NCBI RefSeq assembly: GCF_004784475.1
Contig: NZ_SRRT01000004.1
Coordinates: forward strand, 62,001-126,000
Source of the DNA: Streptomyces bauhiniae
Lineage (GTDB): Bacteria; Actinomycetota; Actinomycetes; Streptomycetales; Streptomycetaceae
Reading direction: 5' to 3'
DNA length: 64,000 nucleotides
The first letter of the stretch is position 1; each line of letters opens with the position of its first letter. Positions 42,640 to 52,288 of this stretch are shown in pieces. Under the pieces are notes generated by a model that was not told where the DNA came from, searched no databases, and saw only the letters and a program-made list of their open reading frames with translations. The position numbers and the translations under genes are program-made.

Positions 42640-43841
42640 GCGGCCCTCCTGGGGGCGCCGGGGAGCCTGCCGAGGACCCCGGCGAGGCTGCGGGCGGTGG
42701 CGGCCCAGCCGCCGAGCGCGCTGCGCCGGCCGCGCGCGGCGGCCTTGAGGCGGCGGCGGACGTCGGGCTCGCCGAACCAGCCGCGCAGTTCGGCGGCGAT
42801 GGCGGCGGAGTCCTCCGGCGGGACGAGGATGCCGGGCACGCCGCCGTCGGGGGCGCGGCCGACCGCTTCGGGCAGGCCGCCCACGTCGGTGGCGATGACC
42901 GGGATGCCGCGCGCGAGGGCCTCGGTGACCGCCATGCCGTAGGTCTCGGCGTAGGAGGTGAGCACCAGGAGGTCGGCGGCGGCGTAGCTGGCGTCGAGGT
43001 CGGCGCCGGTACGGGGGCCGGTCAGACGCAGCCGGTCGGCGAGGCCGTACCGCTCGATCTGGGCGCGCAGGGTGGCCACGTACTCGGGGTCGGTGCCGAG
43101 GCCGCCGACCAGCGAGCAGGTCCAGGGCAGGTCCCGTACGGCCGCGAGGGCCTCGACCAGGCGGTGCTGGCCCTTGCGCGGGGTGACGGCGGCGACGCAC
43201 ACCAGGTGGGAGATGCCGTCGGTGCCGGGCGCGAGGGGCGCGATGTCGGCGCCGGGGGCGGCGAGGTGGACGCGGTCGGGGGCGAGGCCGTGGTGCGAGA
43301 CGAGACGGCGTACGGCCCAGTCGCTGGTGGCGATGGTGGCGGGCACGGCGCGCAGCACGGCGCGTTCGCGGGCGTCCAGGTCGGCGGCGACGGCCGGGTC
43401 CAGGCCGGTCTCGTCACCGAGCGGCAGGTGGACGAGGACCGCGATCCGCAGCCGTTCGGCCTCGGGGACGACGATCTCGGGCACTCCGCAGGCGACCAGG
43501 CCGTCCAGCAGGACCACGGTGTCGTCGGGCATTCCGGCGAGGGTGCGGGCGAGCGACTCGCGGGCGTCGGTGTCGGGGTCCGGCCAGGCGCCGGGGGCGG
43601 CGTGCCGGACGACCTGCCAGCCGAAGCCGGGGAGGTCGAGGCAGACCCGGCGGTCGTAGGCGTTGCCGCCGCTGGGCGCGGCCGGGTCGTCGACGCCGCC
43701 CGGCATGACGAAGTGCACGGTGCGCAGCGACATGGGGATGATCCCGAAGTTCTCGGTGTGCTTGGTGTTCGTGGTGTTCTTGCCGAGGGGCTGTGCGGGC
43801 ACGTAGGCGAGACGGGCCCGGTCCACGGTCAGGTCGCTCAC
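42636..43841 (-). CDS. Glycosyltransferase family 4 (GT-B)
   Basis: 401 residues from GTG 43841, which overlaps the PTPS-like stop (GTGA); an internal ATG at 43733 is an alternative nearer the usual start (VHFVMPGG). The C-terminal half has the GT4 pattern: [60 protein letters not shown] (E-x7-E nucleotide-sugar site) and [16 protein letters not shown]. It transfers a sugar from a nucleotide donor, here presumably onto the product of the cluster. Confidence 0.85.
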   Translation of the reverse strand: MSDLTVDRARLAYVPAQPLGKNTTNTKHTENFGIIPMSLRTVHFVMPGGVDDPAAPSGGNAYDRRVCLDLPGFGWQVVRHAAPGAWPDPDTDARESLARTLAGMPDDTVVLLDGLVACGVPEIVVPEAERLRIAVLVHLPLGDETGLDPAVAADLDARERAVLRAVPATIATSDWAVRRLVSHHGLAPDRVHLAAPGADIAPLAPGTDGISHLVCVAAVTPRKGQHRLVEALAAVRDLPWTCSLVGGLGTDPEYVATLRAQIERYGLADRLRLTGPRTGADLDASYAAADLLVLTSYAETYGMAVTEALARGIPVIATDVGGLPEAVGRAPDGGVPGILVPPEDSAAIAAELRGWFGEPDVRRRLKAAARGRRSALGGWAATARSLAGVLGRLPGAPRRAA

Positions 43842-44236
43842 AGGTCACGCTCGTAACTCGCCCAGGCGATGTGGGACTCGTGCAGGGTCACCGAGAGCGC
43901 GGACAGGCCCTTCGCGCCCTCGCCGAGCGCACCCTTGGCGATGCGCTCGGCGAGCCGGTCGGCGACGACCTTGGCCAGGAACTCGGTGGAGGTGTTGATC
44001 CCGGCGAACTCGGGGTTCTCGTCCAGGTTGCGGTAGTTCAACTCGGCTGTGATGGCGCCGAGTTCGCGCGTGGCGAGGCCGATGTCGACCACGATGTTGT
44101 CCTCGTCCAACTGCTCACGGCGGAAGGTGGCGTCCACCAGGAACGTGGCGCCGTGCAGGCGCTGCGCGGGTCCGAACACGTCGCCGCGGAAGCTGTGGGC
44201 GATCATGATGTGATCGCGGACGGTGATGCTGAACAA
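43838..44236 (-). CDS. 6-pyruvoyltetrahydropterin synthase/QueD homologue lacking catalytic residues
   Basis: 132 residues with the PTPS/T-fold pattern ([58 protein letters not shown]). Canonical enzymes have a C-x3-HGH motif carrying the catalytic Cys and two zinc His; here the positions read Ala24, His28, Ala30, so the Cys and one metal ligand are gone. His14 remains. S. coelicolor has a structurally studied homologue, SCO6650. The enzyme may act on a different pterin or pyrimidine with altered chemistry. Confidence 0.82.
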   Translation of the reverse strand: MFSITVRDHIMIAHSFRGDVFGPAQRLHGATFLVDATFRREQLDEDNIVVDIGLATRELGAITAELNYRNLDENPEFAGINTSTEFLAKVVADRLAERIAKGALGEGAKGLSALSVTLHESHIAWASYERDL

Positions 44237-44351
44237 CGGACGACCCTCCAGGTGCGGCGCGTCTGGTCCCCCGGAGGTTCCCGTCCGGGGTTGCCGACTA
44301 GTACGGCTCCTGACTTCCCCGTGTTCAGCCCTCTCTCACTCTTTTCTCAGG

Positions 44352-45335
44352 TCAGGCCGGGTCGGGGTAGCGGATGCGGTGGCACAGTGCGGGGATCTCG
44401 CCGCTCGTCAGGCGGGGCATCAGCTCCGGGAGTTCCTCGAAGGCGCTCTCGCCGGTGATGAGCGCGTCCAGCGCCGGGTCGGCGAGCAGCTCCAGGGCGA
44501 GGGCCATCCGCTCGGCGTAGCCCCGGCCGGGGCGGGCGGCCGGGGAGACGGTGCCGACCTGGCTGGCGCGGAGGGTGAGTCGGCGGGAGTGGAAGGCTTC
44601 GCCCAGCGGCAGGGTGACGCGCCGGTCGCCGTACCAGCTCAGCTCCACGACGGTGCCCTCGGGGGCGAGGAGTTCCAGGGCGCGGGTGAGGCCCTGCTCG
44701 GTGGCGCTGGCGTGGATGACGAGGTCACGCTCAGCGGCGGCCTCTTCGGGGGTGGCGAAGTCGACGCCGAGGGCCTTGGCGGTCTCGGCGCGGTCCGGGT
44801 CGGCGTCGACGAGCTGGAGCCGGATGCCGGGGAAGCGGGCGAGCAGGGCGGCGACCGAGCAGCCGATCATGCCGCCGCCGACCACGCTGATCCGGTCCCC
44901 GAGCTGCGGCGCCGCGTCCCACAGGGCGTTCACGGCGGTCTCCACGGTCCCGGCGAGCACGGCCCGCGCGGCGGGCACCTGTTCGGGTACGACGGTCACG
45001 GCGCTCACCGGAACGACGTAACGGCTCTGGTGCGGGTGGAGGCAGAAGACCGTACGGCCGATCAGCTCATCGGGTCCCCGCTCGACCACGCCGACGCTCA
45101 GATAGCCGTACTTCACCGGGGCCGGGAAGTCGCCCTCCTGGAACGGCGCCCGCATCACGTCGTGTTGGCTCTCCGGGACGCCGCCGCGGAACACCAGGGT
45201 CTCGGTGCCGCGGCTGACCCCGGAGTACAGGGCACGCACCAGGACCTCGTCCGCGCCGGGCTCCGGGAGGGTGACGTCGCGCAGCTCGCCGTGGCCGGGT
45301 GAGCTGAGCCAGAACGCGCGGGCGGCGGGGTTCAT
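44352..45335 (-). CDS. MDR-family dehydrogenase without the usual catalytic zinc Cys
   Basis: 327 residues. Two ATGs lie six bases apart; the second (45335) is chosen because AGGAGG sits six bases before it, while it abuts the first. GroES-like N-domain (DEVLVRALYSGVSRGTETLVFRG) is followed by the Rossmann motif ISVVGGGMIGCSVAALLAR. Zinc alcohol dehydrogenases have C-G-T-D at the first position; here it is S-R-G-T-E, so catalytic zinc is doubtful. BchC-like and other biosynthetic MDR enzymes share this. First gene, 115 bases ahead of the PTPS-like gene, of the cluster's minus-strand run. Confidence 0.8.
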   Translation of the reverse strand: MNPAARAFWLSSPGHGELRDVTLPEPGADEVLVRALYSGVSRGTETLVFRGGVPESQHDVMRAPFQEGDFPAPVKYGYLSVGVVERGPDELIGRTVFCLHPHQSRYVVPVSAVTVVPEQVPAARAVLAGTVETAVNALWDAAPQLGDRISVVGGGMIGCSVAALLARFPGIRLQLVDADPDRAETAKALGVDFATPEEAAAERDLVIHASATEQGLTRALELLAPEGTVVELSWYGDRRVTLPLGEAFHSRRLTLRASQVGTVSPAARPGRGYAERMALALELLADPALDALITGESAFEELPELMPRLTSGEIPALCHRIRYPDPA

Positions 45336-45442
45336 CGGCATCCTCCTGAACGATCGGGAACTTGCTCACGTACCGAGAAGGGCACAGGCCGCGCACAGTA
45401 CGCGGCCTTGATCGACTCTGTCACTCGGCCGGAGGATGCGCG

Positions 45443-46225
45443 GTGGCCCTGAACAACACGTATGACGCGAGGCTTCAGCAGGAGACGGCCGTGGGAGCGG
45501 GCGTACAGATCCTGCTGCTGGCCCTGCTCGGCACGGCCATCGGCTTGGGGGTGGCCGGCTGGCTGTCGGGGCTCGCCTTCGCGTTCGCCACCTGGGCGGT
45601 GCTCTCGCGCGCCCTGCACCGCTCCGCGCTGCGTTCCTTCGGCCCGGCGAACCGGGTCACCCTCGGCCGGGCCACCCTGGTCGGCGGGGTCACCGCGCTG
45701 GTCGCGGACTCCTTCCAGAGCGCGCCCCCGGTCACCCTCCTGGTCGGCCTCACGGCCGTCGCCCTCCTCCTGGACGGCGTCGACGGCAAGGTCGCCCGCC
45801 GCACCGGCACCTCCAGCGCGCTCGGCGCCCGCTTCGACATGGAGGTGGACGCCTTCCTCATCCTGGTCCTCAGCGTCTACGTCGCCACCCGCCTGGGCCC
45901 CTGGGTCCTCCTCATCGGCGCGATGCGCTACGCCTTCGTCGCCGCCGCCCATTTCGCCCCCTGGCTCAACGCCCCCCTCCCCCCGTCCTTCGCCCGCAAA
46001 ACCGTCGCCGCGGTCCAGGGCATAGCCCTCCTCATAGCCGGCTCGTCCCTGCTCCCCCACGCGGCGGAACTCACGGTGGTCCTCCTGGCCCTGGGTTCCC
46101 TGACGTGGTCCTTCGGCCGCGACGTGGCGTGGCTGTGGCGGCACGCCCGGGCCACGGAAGCCCGTCCCCAGGAGACAGCGTCCGCCCAGCCGACACTGCT
46201 GGAGCTTGAGCTGGCGGTGCGCTGA
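45443..46225 (+). CDS. CDP-alcohol phosphatidyltransferase family membrane protein
   Basis: 260 residues from GTG 45443 with GGAGG eight bases upstream. Six or so membrane helices contain the catalytic D-x2-D-G-x2-A-R-x8-G-x3-D-x3-D motif as LDGVDGKVARRTGTSSALGARFD plus MEVD. Such enzymes join an alcohol such as inositol or glycerol phosphate to a CDP-activated partner. It is divergent from the dehydrogenase gene and may share its promoter region. This suggests a phosphodiester or lipid step in the cluster's product. Confidence 0.85.
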   Translation: MALNNTYDARLQQETAVGAGVQILLLALLGTAIGLGVAGWLSGLAFAFATWAVLSRALHRSALRSFGPANRVTLGRATLVGGVTALVADSFQSAPPVTLLVGLTAVALLLDGVDGKVARRTGTSSALGARFDMEVDAFLILVLSVYVATRLGPWVLLIGAMRYAFVAAAHFAPWLNAPLPPSFARKTVAAVQGIALLIAGSSLLPHAAELTVVLLALGSLTWSFGRDVAWLWRHARATEARPQETASAQPTLLELELAVR

Positions 46226-46228
46226 CCC

Positions 46229-46993
46229 TCAAGGCACCCGCGCCACCCCCACATAGAACCCGCTCCGCTCCTGCACCGGCGCAGGACCCTCCTGGTACCA
46301 CTCCGTGGCGAAGACCAGCCCGGGATCGACCAGTTCGAGGCCCTCGAAGAACGGTTCCACCTCTGCTCGGGTGCGCATGCGGAGGGGGATGGTGCCCTTC
46401 TTGTAGGCATCCTCGACCTGTTGCCTCAGCTCCGGGTGCTGGTCGGCGGTGCCGTGCGAGAGGACGAGGTAGCTGCCGGAGGGGAGGGCGGAGAGGAGGG
46501 TGCGGGTCAGGGCGTGGGGGTGCTCGGTGTCGGGGAGGAAGTGCATGAGGGCGATGAGGGAGAGGGCTACGGGGCGGTCGAAGTCGAGGCGTTCCCGGGC
46601 GTGGGCGAGGATCGCTTCCGGGTGGCGTACGTCGGCGTGGATGTAGTCGGTGGCGCCCTCCGGGGTGCTGACCAGGAGCGCCTCCGCGTGGCGCAGCACG
46701 ATGGGGTCGTTGTCGACGTAGACGACGCGGGACTCGGGGCGGATCGCCTGGACGATCTGGTGCAGGTTCGGCTCGGTGGGGATGCCGGTGCCGATGTCGA
46801 GGAACTGGTCGATGCCCCGCGCCGCCAGCCACGCGGAGGCGCGGTGCATGAACTCCCGGTTGCGGGCGGCGCTGCGCCGGGACTGCTCGGGCAGCGTCTC
46901 GCCCACCTGCTGGTCGACCGGGTAGTTGTCCTTCCCGCCCAGCAGCCAGTCGTAGACGCGGGCGGGATGGGGCTTGCTGGTGTCGATCTGCAC
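46229..46993 (-). CDS. SAM-dependent methyltransferase, DUF574/Methyltransf_19 family
   Basis: 254 residues. The actinobacterial hallmark SKPHPARVYDWLLGGKDNYPVDQ opens the protein, with ARNREFMHRASAWLAARGIDQFLDIGTGIPT (SAM loop) and VVYVDNDPIVLRHAEALL following. Streptomyces genomes carry dozens of these paralogues, often beside regulators of unknown role. It converges with the phosphatidyltransferase gene (three bases apart) and appears monocistronic. Substrate unknown. Confidence 0.88.
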   Translation of the reverse strand: MQIDTSKPHPARVYDWLLGGKDNYPVDQQVGETLPEQSRRSAARNREFMHRASAWLAARGIDQFLDIGTGIPTEPNLHQIVQAIRPESRVVYVDNDPIVLRHAEALLVSTPEGATDYIHADVRHPEAILAHARERLDFDRPVALSLIALMHFLPDTEHPHALTRTLLSALPSGSYLVLSHGTADQHPELRQQVEDAYKKGTIPLRMRTRAEVEPFFEGLELVDPGLVFATEWYQEGPAPVQERSGFYVGVARVP

Positions 46994-47056
46994 GGGACAC
47001 TCCTCCGGCGCGGGGACACGTAACTGGCCTGCGCCGAAAGAGTATCCGCCGAGCGG

Positions 47057-48937
47057 CTACCGCTTCTGTTCCACGCGCACCCAGTCCACCTCCGCCTGCA
47101 CTCCCCCGCCGGCGATCCGGTCCACGCTGGACTGCGGCAGCCCCCAGTACGGCGAGGTGACCTGGTTCCAGCCGGCCGGGTAGGCGCCACCGAGGGCGAG
47201 GTTGAGGATGACGTACTGGTTGTGGTCGAACACCCACTGCCCGCGCGTCGATTCCAGCTTGTTGCGGGTCGTCTCCTGGACGAGCCGGTCGTCGACGTAG
47301 AACCGCATCGCGGTCGGCGTCCACTCCACGGCGTACGTGTGCCACTGGTCGGCGCGGCCGCCGTTCGGGTAGGTCTGGCGGGCGCCGATATTGCCGTCGG
47401 CCGAGTAACCGGGGCCGTGCAGCGCGGAGCTGGTCCAGTCGCCGTAGCCGATGTTCTCCATGATGTCGGTCTCGCCGGACGCGGGCCAGGAGACGGACGG
47501 GTCGTCCACATTGCTGCCCAGCAGCCAGAACGCGGGCCAGAACCCGTCGCCGACCGGCAGTTTCATGCGGGCGCTGACCTTGCCGTAGCTGAAGTCGAAC
47601 TTGGTGTTGGTGTCGATCCGGCCGGAGGTGAAGTCGTAGGTCCCGCCGCCCGCCTTGGTGCAGCCCTTGCAGTACTTGGCCCGGAGGATCAACTCGCCAT
47701 TCTCCGTACGGATGTTGTCGGCGGAGTCGACGTACGCCTGGGATTCCCCGTTGACCGACCCCATCTCGGAACCGGTGCGCACCACACGCCACTTGGAGCG
47801 GTCGAGGGCCGTACCGGTGAAGTCGTCGAAGAACGTGGTCTGGTAGGTGCCGGACTGCTCACCGGGCAGCGCCGGGTAAGCGGCCGAGGCGCTGCCGCCC
47901 GTGCCCCAGACCTGGAACTCGTAGAGGGAGTAGCCGAATTGCGCGGTGTAGGGCGCCGGGTTGTAGAAGGAGCGGCGCTCCTTGCCGAGCATGCGGACGT
48001 AGCGCCCGGTGGCGGGGGTGGGGAGGTTGACCGTGTCGTGGAGTCCGGCCGCGTCGCCGGGTGCCTGGACGTTGGCTCGGCGGGCGGAGACCTCGGCGGC
48101 GGACGGCTGGTACACGGTGCGCCAGGTGCGGTTGTCGTCGGAGACCTGGAGCAGGTAGTCGACGGCGTACGCCGACTCCCAGTACAGGTCGACGGAGGAG
48201 ATCGTGGACTTCGCGCCCAGGTCGACCGACACCCACCGGTCGGCATTCCAGTCGCTGGACCAACGGGTGCTGTCACCCTTGAGGTTGGCCGGCCAGCCGC
48301 CGTCGGTGACGAACGCCGGTGAGTTGCCCGCGTGTTGGTAGAGGTTGGAGTACGCGGGGTGGTTCAGCGCGAGGTTGGTTCGGGTGGTGGAGGCGGCCGC
48401 GGGCTCACCGCCGTAGACCTTGAAGGAGTAGAGCGAGTACCCGTACGGCGTGGCCCGTTCGAGGCCGCGCAGGCGGACGTAGCGGCCGGTCACCTCCTGC
48501 GGGTAGGTGTGCGCGGTGACGGAGCCGCCGGTGCCCGAGGTCTCGGTGTAGAACGGCGTCCAGTCGGTGCCGTTGCGGGAGACCTCCAGCACGTATCTCT
48601 TGCCGTACGCGGCCTCCCAGTCGAGGACCACGCGGTCGACGCGGATCGTGCTGCCGAGGTCGACGCGAATCCAGGCGTCGTCGGCGAAGTTGCTGGACCA
48701 GCGGGTGGCGCCGTTGCCGTCAAAGGCGAGCGCGGCGGCGGTCCCGGCGTTCTCGCTGCCGGAGGCGGTGACGGCGGCGGGGTCGGCGGCGTAGGCGGTG
48801 GCGGCGCGGTCGGTGTCCCAGGTGGCGGCCGCGGCGGCCGGCGCGGCGGTGGCGGGGGCGGTCAGGGCCGTGGTCCCGGTGAGCAGGGCGACGGCGGCGA
48901 GTGCGGTGAGCAGGGTGCGGGGGGTGCGTGACGGCAT
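47057..48937 (-). CDS. Secreted GH16 glucanase with two N-terminal F5/8 type C (CBM32) domains
   Basis: 626 residues from ATG 48937 (GAGGAGAG eight bases upstream). A signal peptide (1-36, ATAAPA) is followed by two discoidin domains (about 40-180 and 190-345) that share DGNGATRWSSNFADDAWIRVDLG and STRWSSDWNADRWVSVDLG motifs. The GH16 catalytic domain (about 370-626) has ExDxxE at Glu489, Asp491 and Glu494 (GETDIMEN). It hydrolyses beta-1,3- or mixed-link glucan outside the cell. It is the last gene of the beta-glucoside operon, 118 bases after the beta-glucosidase. Confidence 0.9.
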   Translation of the reverse strand: MPSRTPRTLLTALAAVALLTGTTALTAPATAAPAAAAATWDTDRAATAYAADPAAVTASGSENAGTAAALAFDGNGATRWSSNFADDAWIRVDLGSTIRVDRVVLDWEAAYGKRYVLEVSRNGTDWTPFYTETSGTGGSVTAHTYPQEVTGRYVRLRGLERATPYGYSLYSFKVYGGEPAAASTTRTNLALNHPAYSNLYQHAGNSPAFVTDGGWPANLKGDSTRWSSDWNADRWVSVDLGAKSTISSVDLYWESAYAVDYLLQVSDDNRTWRTVYQPSAAEVSARRANVQAPGDAAGLHDTVNLPTPATGRYVRMLGKERRSFYNPAPYTAQFGYSLYEFQVWGTGGSASAAYPALPGEQSGTYQTTFFDDFTGTALDRSKWRVVRTGSEMGSVNGESQAYVDSADNIRTENGELILRAKYCKGCTKAGGGTYDFTSGRIDTNTKFDFSYGKVSARMKLPVGDGFWPAFWLLGSNVDDPSVSWPASGETDIMENIGYGDWTSSALHGPGYSADGNIGARQTYPNGGRADQWHTYAVEWTPTAMRFYVDDRLVQETTRNKLESTRGQWVFDHNQYVILNLALGGAYPAGWNQVTSPYWGLPQSSVDRIAGGGVQAEVDWVRVEQKR

Positions 48938-49055
48938 GCGGCTCTCCTCGGGAGGATCTGTCGGCGGTGCGGGGGCCGGAACAGTTCGGTGCCTGGTGCG
49001 TGTCACATGGAAGGTGGGGGGCGGGCGCGAGGTCAGCGCGCCCGCCCCGGATGGC

Positions 49056-50420
49056 TCAGGCGGCGCGGCGCCCGAGCTTGCGGTGGGTGTCGATGATCTC
49101 CGCGTACCGGCGCCCGCTGGCCTTGATCGTGCGGGCCTGCGTCGCGTAGTCCACGTGGAAGAGGCCGAAGCGCTTGTCGTAGCCGTACGCCCACTCGAAG
49201 TTGTCCATCAGGGACCAGGCGAAGTAGCCCGCGAGCGGGGCGCCCTTGGCGACGGCGGAGGCGCAGGCGGCGAGATGGCTCTCCAGGTACGCCCGGCGCT
49301 CGGGGTCGTCCACGGTGCCGTCCGGGCCGACCCGGTCGGGGAAGGACGAGCCGTTCTCGGTGACGTAGATCTTGCGCGCGCCGTACTCCTCGGTGAGGCG
49401 CAGCAGCAGCGTCTCGATCCCGCTCGCGTCGATCTCCCAGTCCATCCCGGTACGCGGTACGCCCTCACGGCGTACGGAACGGGCGTATGGGGCAGGCCCG
49501 TTGGGGTCGTCGGCGACGTGGGCCGGCATGTAGTAGTTCAGGCCCAGCCAGTCCAGCGGAGTGGCGATGGTCTCCAAGTCACCCGGCTTCTCCGGGAGTT
49601 CCACCCCGTACACCTCGACCATGTCGGCGGGGAAGCCCCGGCCGTGCACCGGGTCGAGCCACCAGCGGTTGACGTGGCCGTCCTGGCGGTGCGCGGCGGC
49701 CACGTCCTCGGGGCTGTCGGTGGCGGCGTGCACGGTGGAGAGGTTGGTGACGATGCCGATCTCGGCGCCGGGCGCGGCGGCGCGGACCGCCTGCGTGGCG
49801 AGGCCGTGTCCGAGAAGCAGGTGGTAGGAGGCGCGGACGGCCGCGGTGAGGTCGGTCCAGCCGGGGGCCATCTTGCCTTCGAGGTGGCCGATCCAGGCCG
49901 AGCAGAGCGGCTCGTTGAGGGTGGCCCAGTGGGTGACCCGGTCACCGAGGCGTTCGGCCACGGCCGAGGCGTACGCGGCGAAGTGCTCGGCGGTGTCCCG
50001 CTCCGGCCAGCCGCCCCGGTCCTGGAGCACCTGCGGCAGGTCCCAGTGGTAGAGGGTGACGGAGGGGGTGATGCCCGCCTCCAGCAGGGCGTCGGTCAAC
50101 TCGTCGTAGAAAGCCAGCCCCTTGGGGTTGACCGGGCCGTCGCCGCCGGGCATCACCCGCGGCCAGGCGACGGACAACCGGTACATGTCCACGCCCAGTT
50201 GGCGCATCAGGGCGAGGTCGTCGCGCCAGCGGTGGTAGTGGTCGCAGGCGGTGTCCCCGTTGTCGTCGCCGTCGATCTTGCCGGGGGTGTGCGAGAAGGT
50301 GTCCCAGATCGACGGTGAGCGGCCGTCCTCGGTGACGGCGCCCTCGATCTGGTACGCCGAAGTGGCCGTGCCCCAGCGGAAGTTGTCCGGAAAGGCGGCG
50401 AGGTCGATGGGCTCGGACAT
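49056..50420 (-). CDS. Beta-glucosidase, glycoside hydrolase family 1
   Basis: 454 residues, cytoplasmic. The acid/base Glu170 is in HWATLNEP and the nucleophile Glu355 in IYVTENGS; the N-terminal [15 protein letters not shown] and [12 protein letters not shown] are family signatures. It releases glucose from cello- or laminari-oligosaccharides brought in by the adjacent importer. A BglC-like enzyme is encoded beside the cebEFG importer in Streptomyces, but no CebR-type box was found in front of this operon. Confidence 0.93.
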   Translation of the reverse strand: MSEPIDLAAFPDNFRWGTATSAYQIEGAVTEDGRSPSIWDTFSHTPGKIDGDDNGDTACDHYHRWRDDLALMRQLGVDMYRLSVAWPRVMPGGDGPVNPKGLAFYDELTDALLEAGITPSVTLYHWDLPQVLQDRGGWPERDTAEHFAAYASAVAERLGDRVTHWATLNEPLCSAWIGHLEGKMAPGWTDLTAAVRASYHLLLGHGLATQAVRAAAPGAEIGIVTNLSTVHAATDSPEDVAAAHRQDGHVNRWWLDPVHGRGFPADMVEVYGVELPEKPGDLETIATPLDWLGLNYYMPAHVADDPNGPAPYARSVRREGVPRTGMDWEIDASGIETLLLRLTEEYGARKIYVTENGSSFPDRVGPDGTVDDPERRAYLESHLAACASAVAKGAPLAGYFAWSLMDNFEWAYGYDKRFGLFHVDYATQARTIKASGRRYAEIIDTHRKLGRRAA

Positions 50421-50449
50421 GGAAGTCCCTTCGAGGTGCGGGGAGTCGG

Positions 50450-51307
50450 TCACTTGACGGCGCCCGCCGTCAGTCCGGTGACGAGATAACGCTGGAGCAG
50501 CAGGAACCCGGCGACCACGGGGACGCTCACCACGAGCGAGGCGGCCATGATCTGGTTCCAGTAGACGTCGTAGAGGGTGGAGTAGCCCTGGAGCCCGACG
50601 GCGAGGGTGCGGGTGGTGTCGTTGGTCATCACGGACGCGAAGAGGACTTCTCCCCACGCGGTCATGAAGGCGTACACGGCGACGGCGACGATGCCGGGCA
50701 CCGCGGCCGGCACGACCACCCGGAACAGCGCGCCGAGCGGCCCGCAGCCGTCCACCAGCGCCGCCTCGTCGAGGTCGCGCGGCACCGAGTCGAAGTACCC
50801 GATCAGCATCCAGATGGAGAACGGCAGCGAGAAGGTCAGGTAGGTGAGGATCAGCCCGGCGCGCGAGCCGAACAGGGCGATCCCGGTGGCGTTGCCGATG
50901 TTGATGTAGATCAGGAACAGCGGGAGCAGGAAGAGGATGCCGGGGAACATCTGGGTGGACAGCACGGTGACCGTGAAGACGCGCTTGCCCCGGAAGTCGT
51001 ACCGGCTGACCGCGTAGGCCGCGAAGACGGCGATGACGACCGAGCAGATGGTGGCCGAGCCCGCGACGATCAGCGAGTTCACGAAGTACCGGGCGAGCGG
51101 CACGGTGGACCAGATGTCGATGTACGGCCGGATCGTCAACTCACTCGGCAGCCAGCGGAACTTGTCGGTGACGTCGGCGAGCGGCTTGAGCGAGCTGGAG
51201 ACCATCACATAGACGGGCAGCAGGACGAAGCCGGTGAGCAGGGTGAGGAAGATCCGGCGGGACCACAGGAACGAACGGGGCGGCGCCATGGGCGACGAGT
51301 CAGCCAT
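50450..51307 (-). CDS. Carbohydrate ABC transporter permease (MalG type)
   Basis: 285 residues with six predicted membrane helices. The EAA loop reads [20 protein letters not shown], and the N-terminus [24 protein letters not shown] is typical. It starts within the stop region of the upstream permease gene (eight-base overlap), so the two are coupled. No ATPase gene is present, in keeping with shared MsiK. Confidence 0.9.
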   Translation of the reverse strand: MADSSPMAPPRSFLWSRRIFLTLLTGFVLLPVYVMVSSSLKPLADVTDKFRWLPSELTIRPYIDIWSTVPLARYFVNSLIVAGSATICSVVIAVFAAYAVSRYDFRGKRVFTVTVLSTQMFPGILFLLPLFLIYINIGNATGIALFGSRAGLILTYLTFSLPFSIWMLIGYFDSVPRDLDEAALVDGCGPLGALFRVVVPAAVPGIVAVAVYAFMTAWGEVLFASVMTNDTTRTLAVGLQGYSTLYDVYWNQIMAASLVVSVPVVAGFLLLQRYLVTGLTAGAVK

Positions 51308-52283
51308 TTCCGGCCCTCCTTCCGCGTGAGGTGAACAGCAGGTATCCGCCGGTCACGGCCAGCAGGAAGAGCAGCAGCAGGACGGACATGGCGGAGCCGG
51401 TGCCGAAGTCCCAGGTGAGGAAGGTGGTTTGGTAGATGTGCACGGAGATCAGGTCGGCGGCCTCGGGTGCCGCCCGGCCGAACAGGACGTAGGGCGTGTT
51501 GAAGTCGTTGAACGTCCAGAGGAACAGCACCAGGACCAGTACCTGGTTGACCGGGCGCAGCGACGGCAGGGTGATGCGGCGGATCTGCTGCCACATCCCG
51601 GCGCCGTCCAGGGCGGCGGCTTCGTAGAGTTCGCGCGGGATGTTCTGCAGGCCCGCCATCACGATGAGGAAGGCGAACGGCCAGCCCTTCCACACCGAGA
51701 CGGTGAGCAGGGCGTAGAAGCTGTTGTCGCCGATGAGCCAGAAGGACGGCTTGTCGGTGACGTGGAGCTGGTCGTGCAGGACGTGGTTCACCAGGCCGTT
51801 GTCGTGCTGGAACATGAACACCCAGGTGATGACGGCCGCGTAGACGGGCAGCGCGTACGGCACCAGGAACAGGGCGCGCAGGATGCCGCGGCCCCGGAAG
51901 GTGTCCTGCATGAAGACGGCGGCGGCGGTGCCGAGCGCCCAGCACAGGGCGACCGAGAGCAGGGTGAAGCCGACGGTGACGGCGAAGGAGCGCAGCAGCG
52001 CCTCGCCGGCCGGGGCGTCGAAGTCCACGGCCACGCGGTAGTTGCGCAGGCCGGTCCAGGGGGCGTTGCTCCAGTCGCGCAGCGTGAAGCGGGTGATGGA
52101 CCTGAAGCTCATCAGGGTGCCGATGACCATCGGGACCAGATGCACGAGGAGTTCGAAGACCAGGGCGGGCAGCAGGAGCAGGTACGGGAGCGCGGTGCGG
52201 CGGGACCGCCCGGTGCGGCGCGGGCCGCGCGCCGCACCGGGGGTGTCCTCGCGCACCGGTTCCTTGAGAACGGTGGAGGTCAT
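51300..52283 (-). CDS. Carbohydrate ABC transporter permease (MalF type)
   Basis: 327 residues from ATG 52283. A charged Arg-rich N-terminus is followed by six predicted helices and the EAA loop EAAALDGAGMWQQIRRITLP. The gap from the binding-protein stop is only five bases. Forms the channel with the next permease for the imported beta-glucoside. Confidence 0.9.
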   Translation of the reverse strand: MTSTVLKEPVREDTPGAARGPRRTGRSRRTALPYLLLLPALVFELLVHLVPMVIGTLMSFRSITRFTLRDWSNAPWTGLRNYRVAVDFDAPAGEALLRSFAVTVGFTLLSVALCWALGTAAAVFMQDTFRGRGILRALFLVPYALPVYAAVITWVFMFQHDNGLVNHVLHDQLHVTDKPSFWLIGDNSFYALLTVSVWKGWPFAFLIVMAGLQNIPRELYEAAALDGAGMWQQIRRITLPSLRPVNQVLVLVLFLWTFNDFNTPYVLFGRAAPEAADLISVHIYQTTFLTWDFGTGSAMSVLLLLFLLAVTGGYLLFTSRGRRAGNG

Positions 52284-52288
52284 GGACG

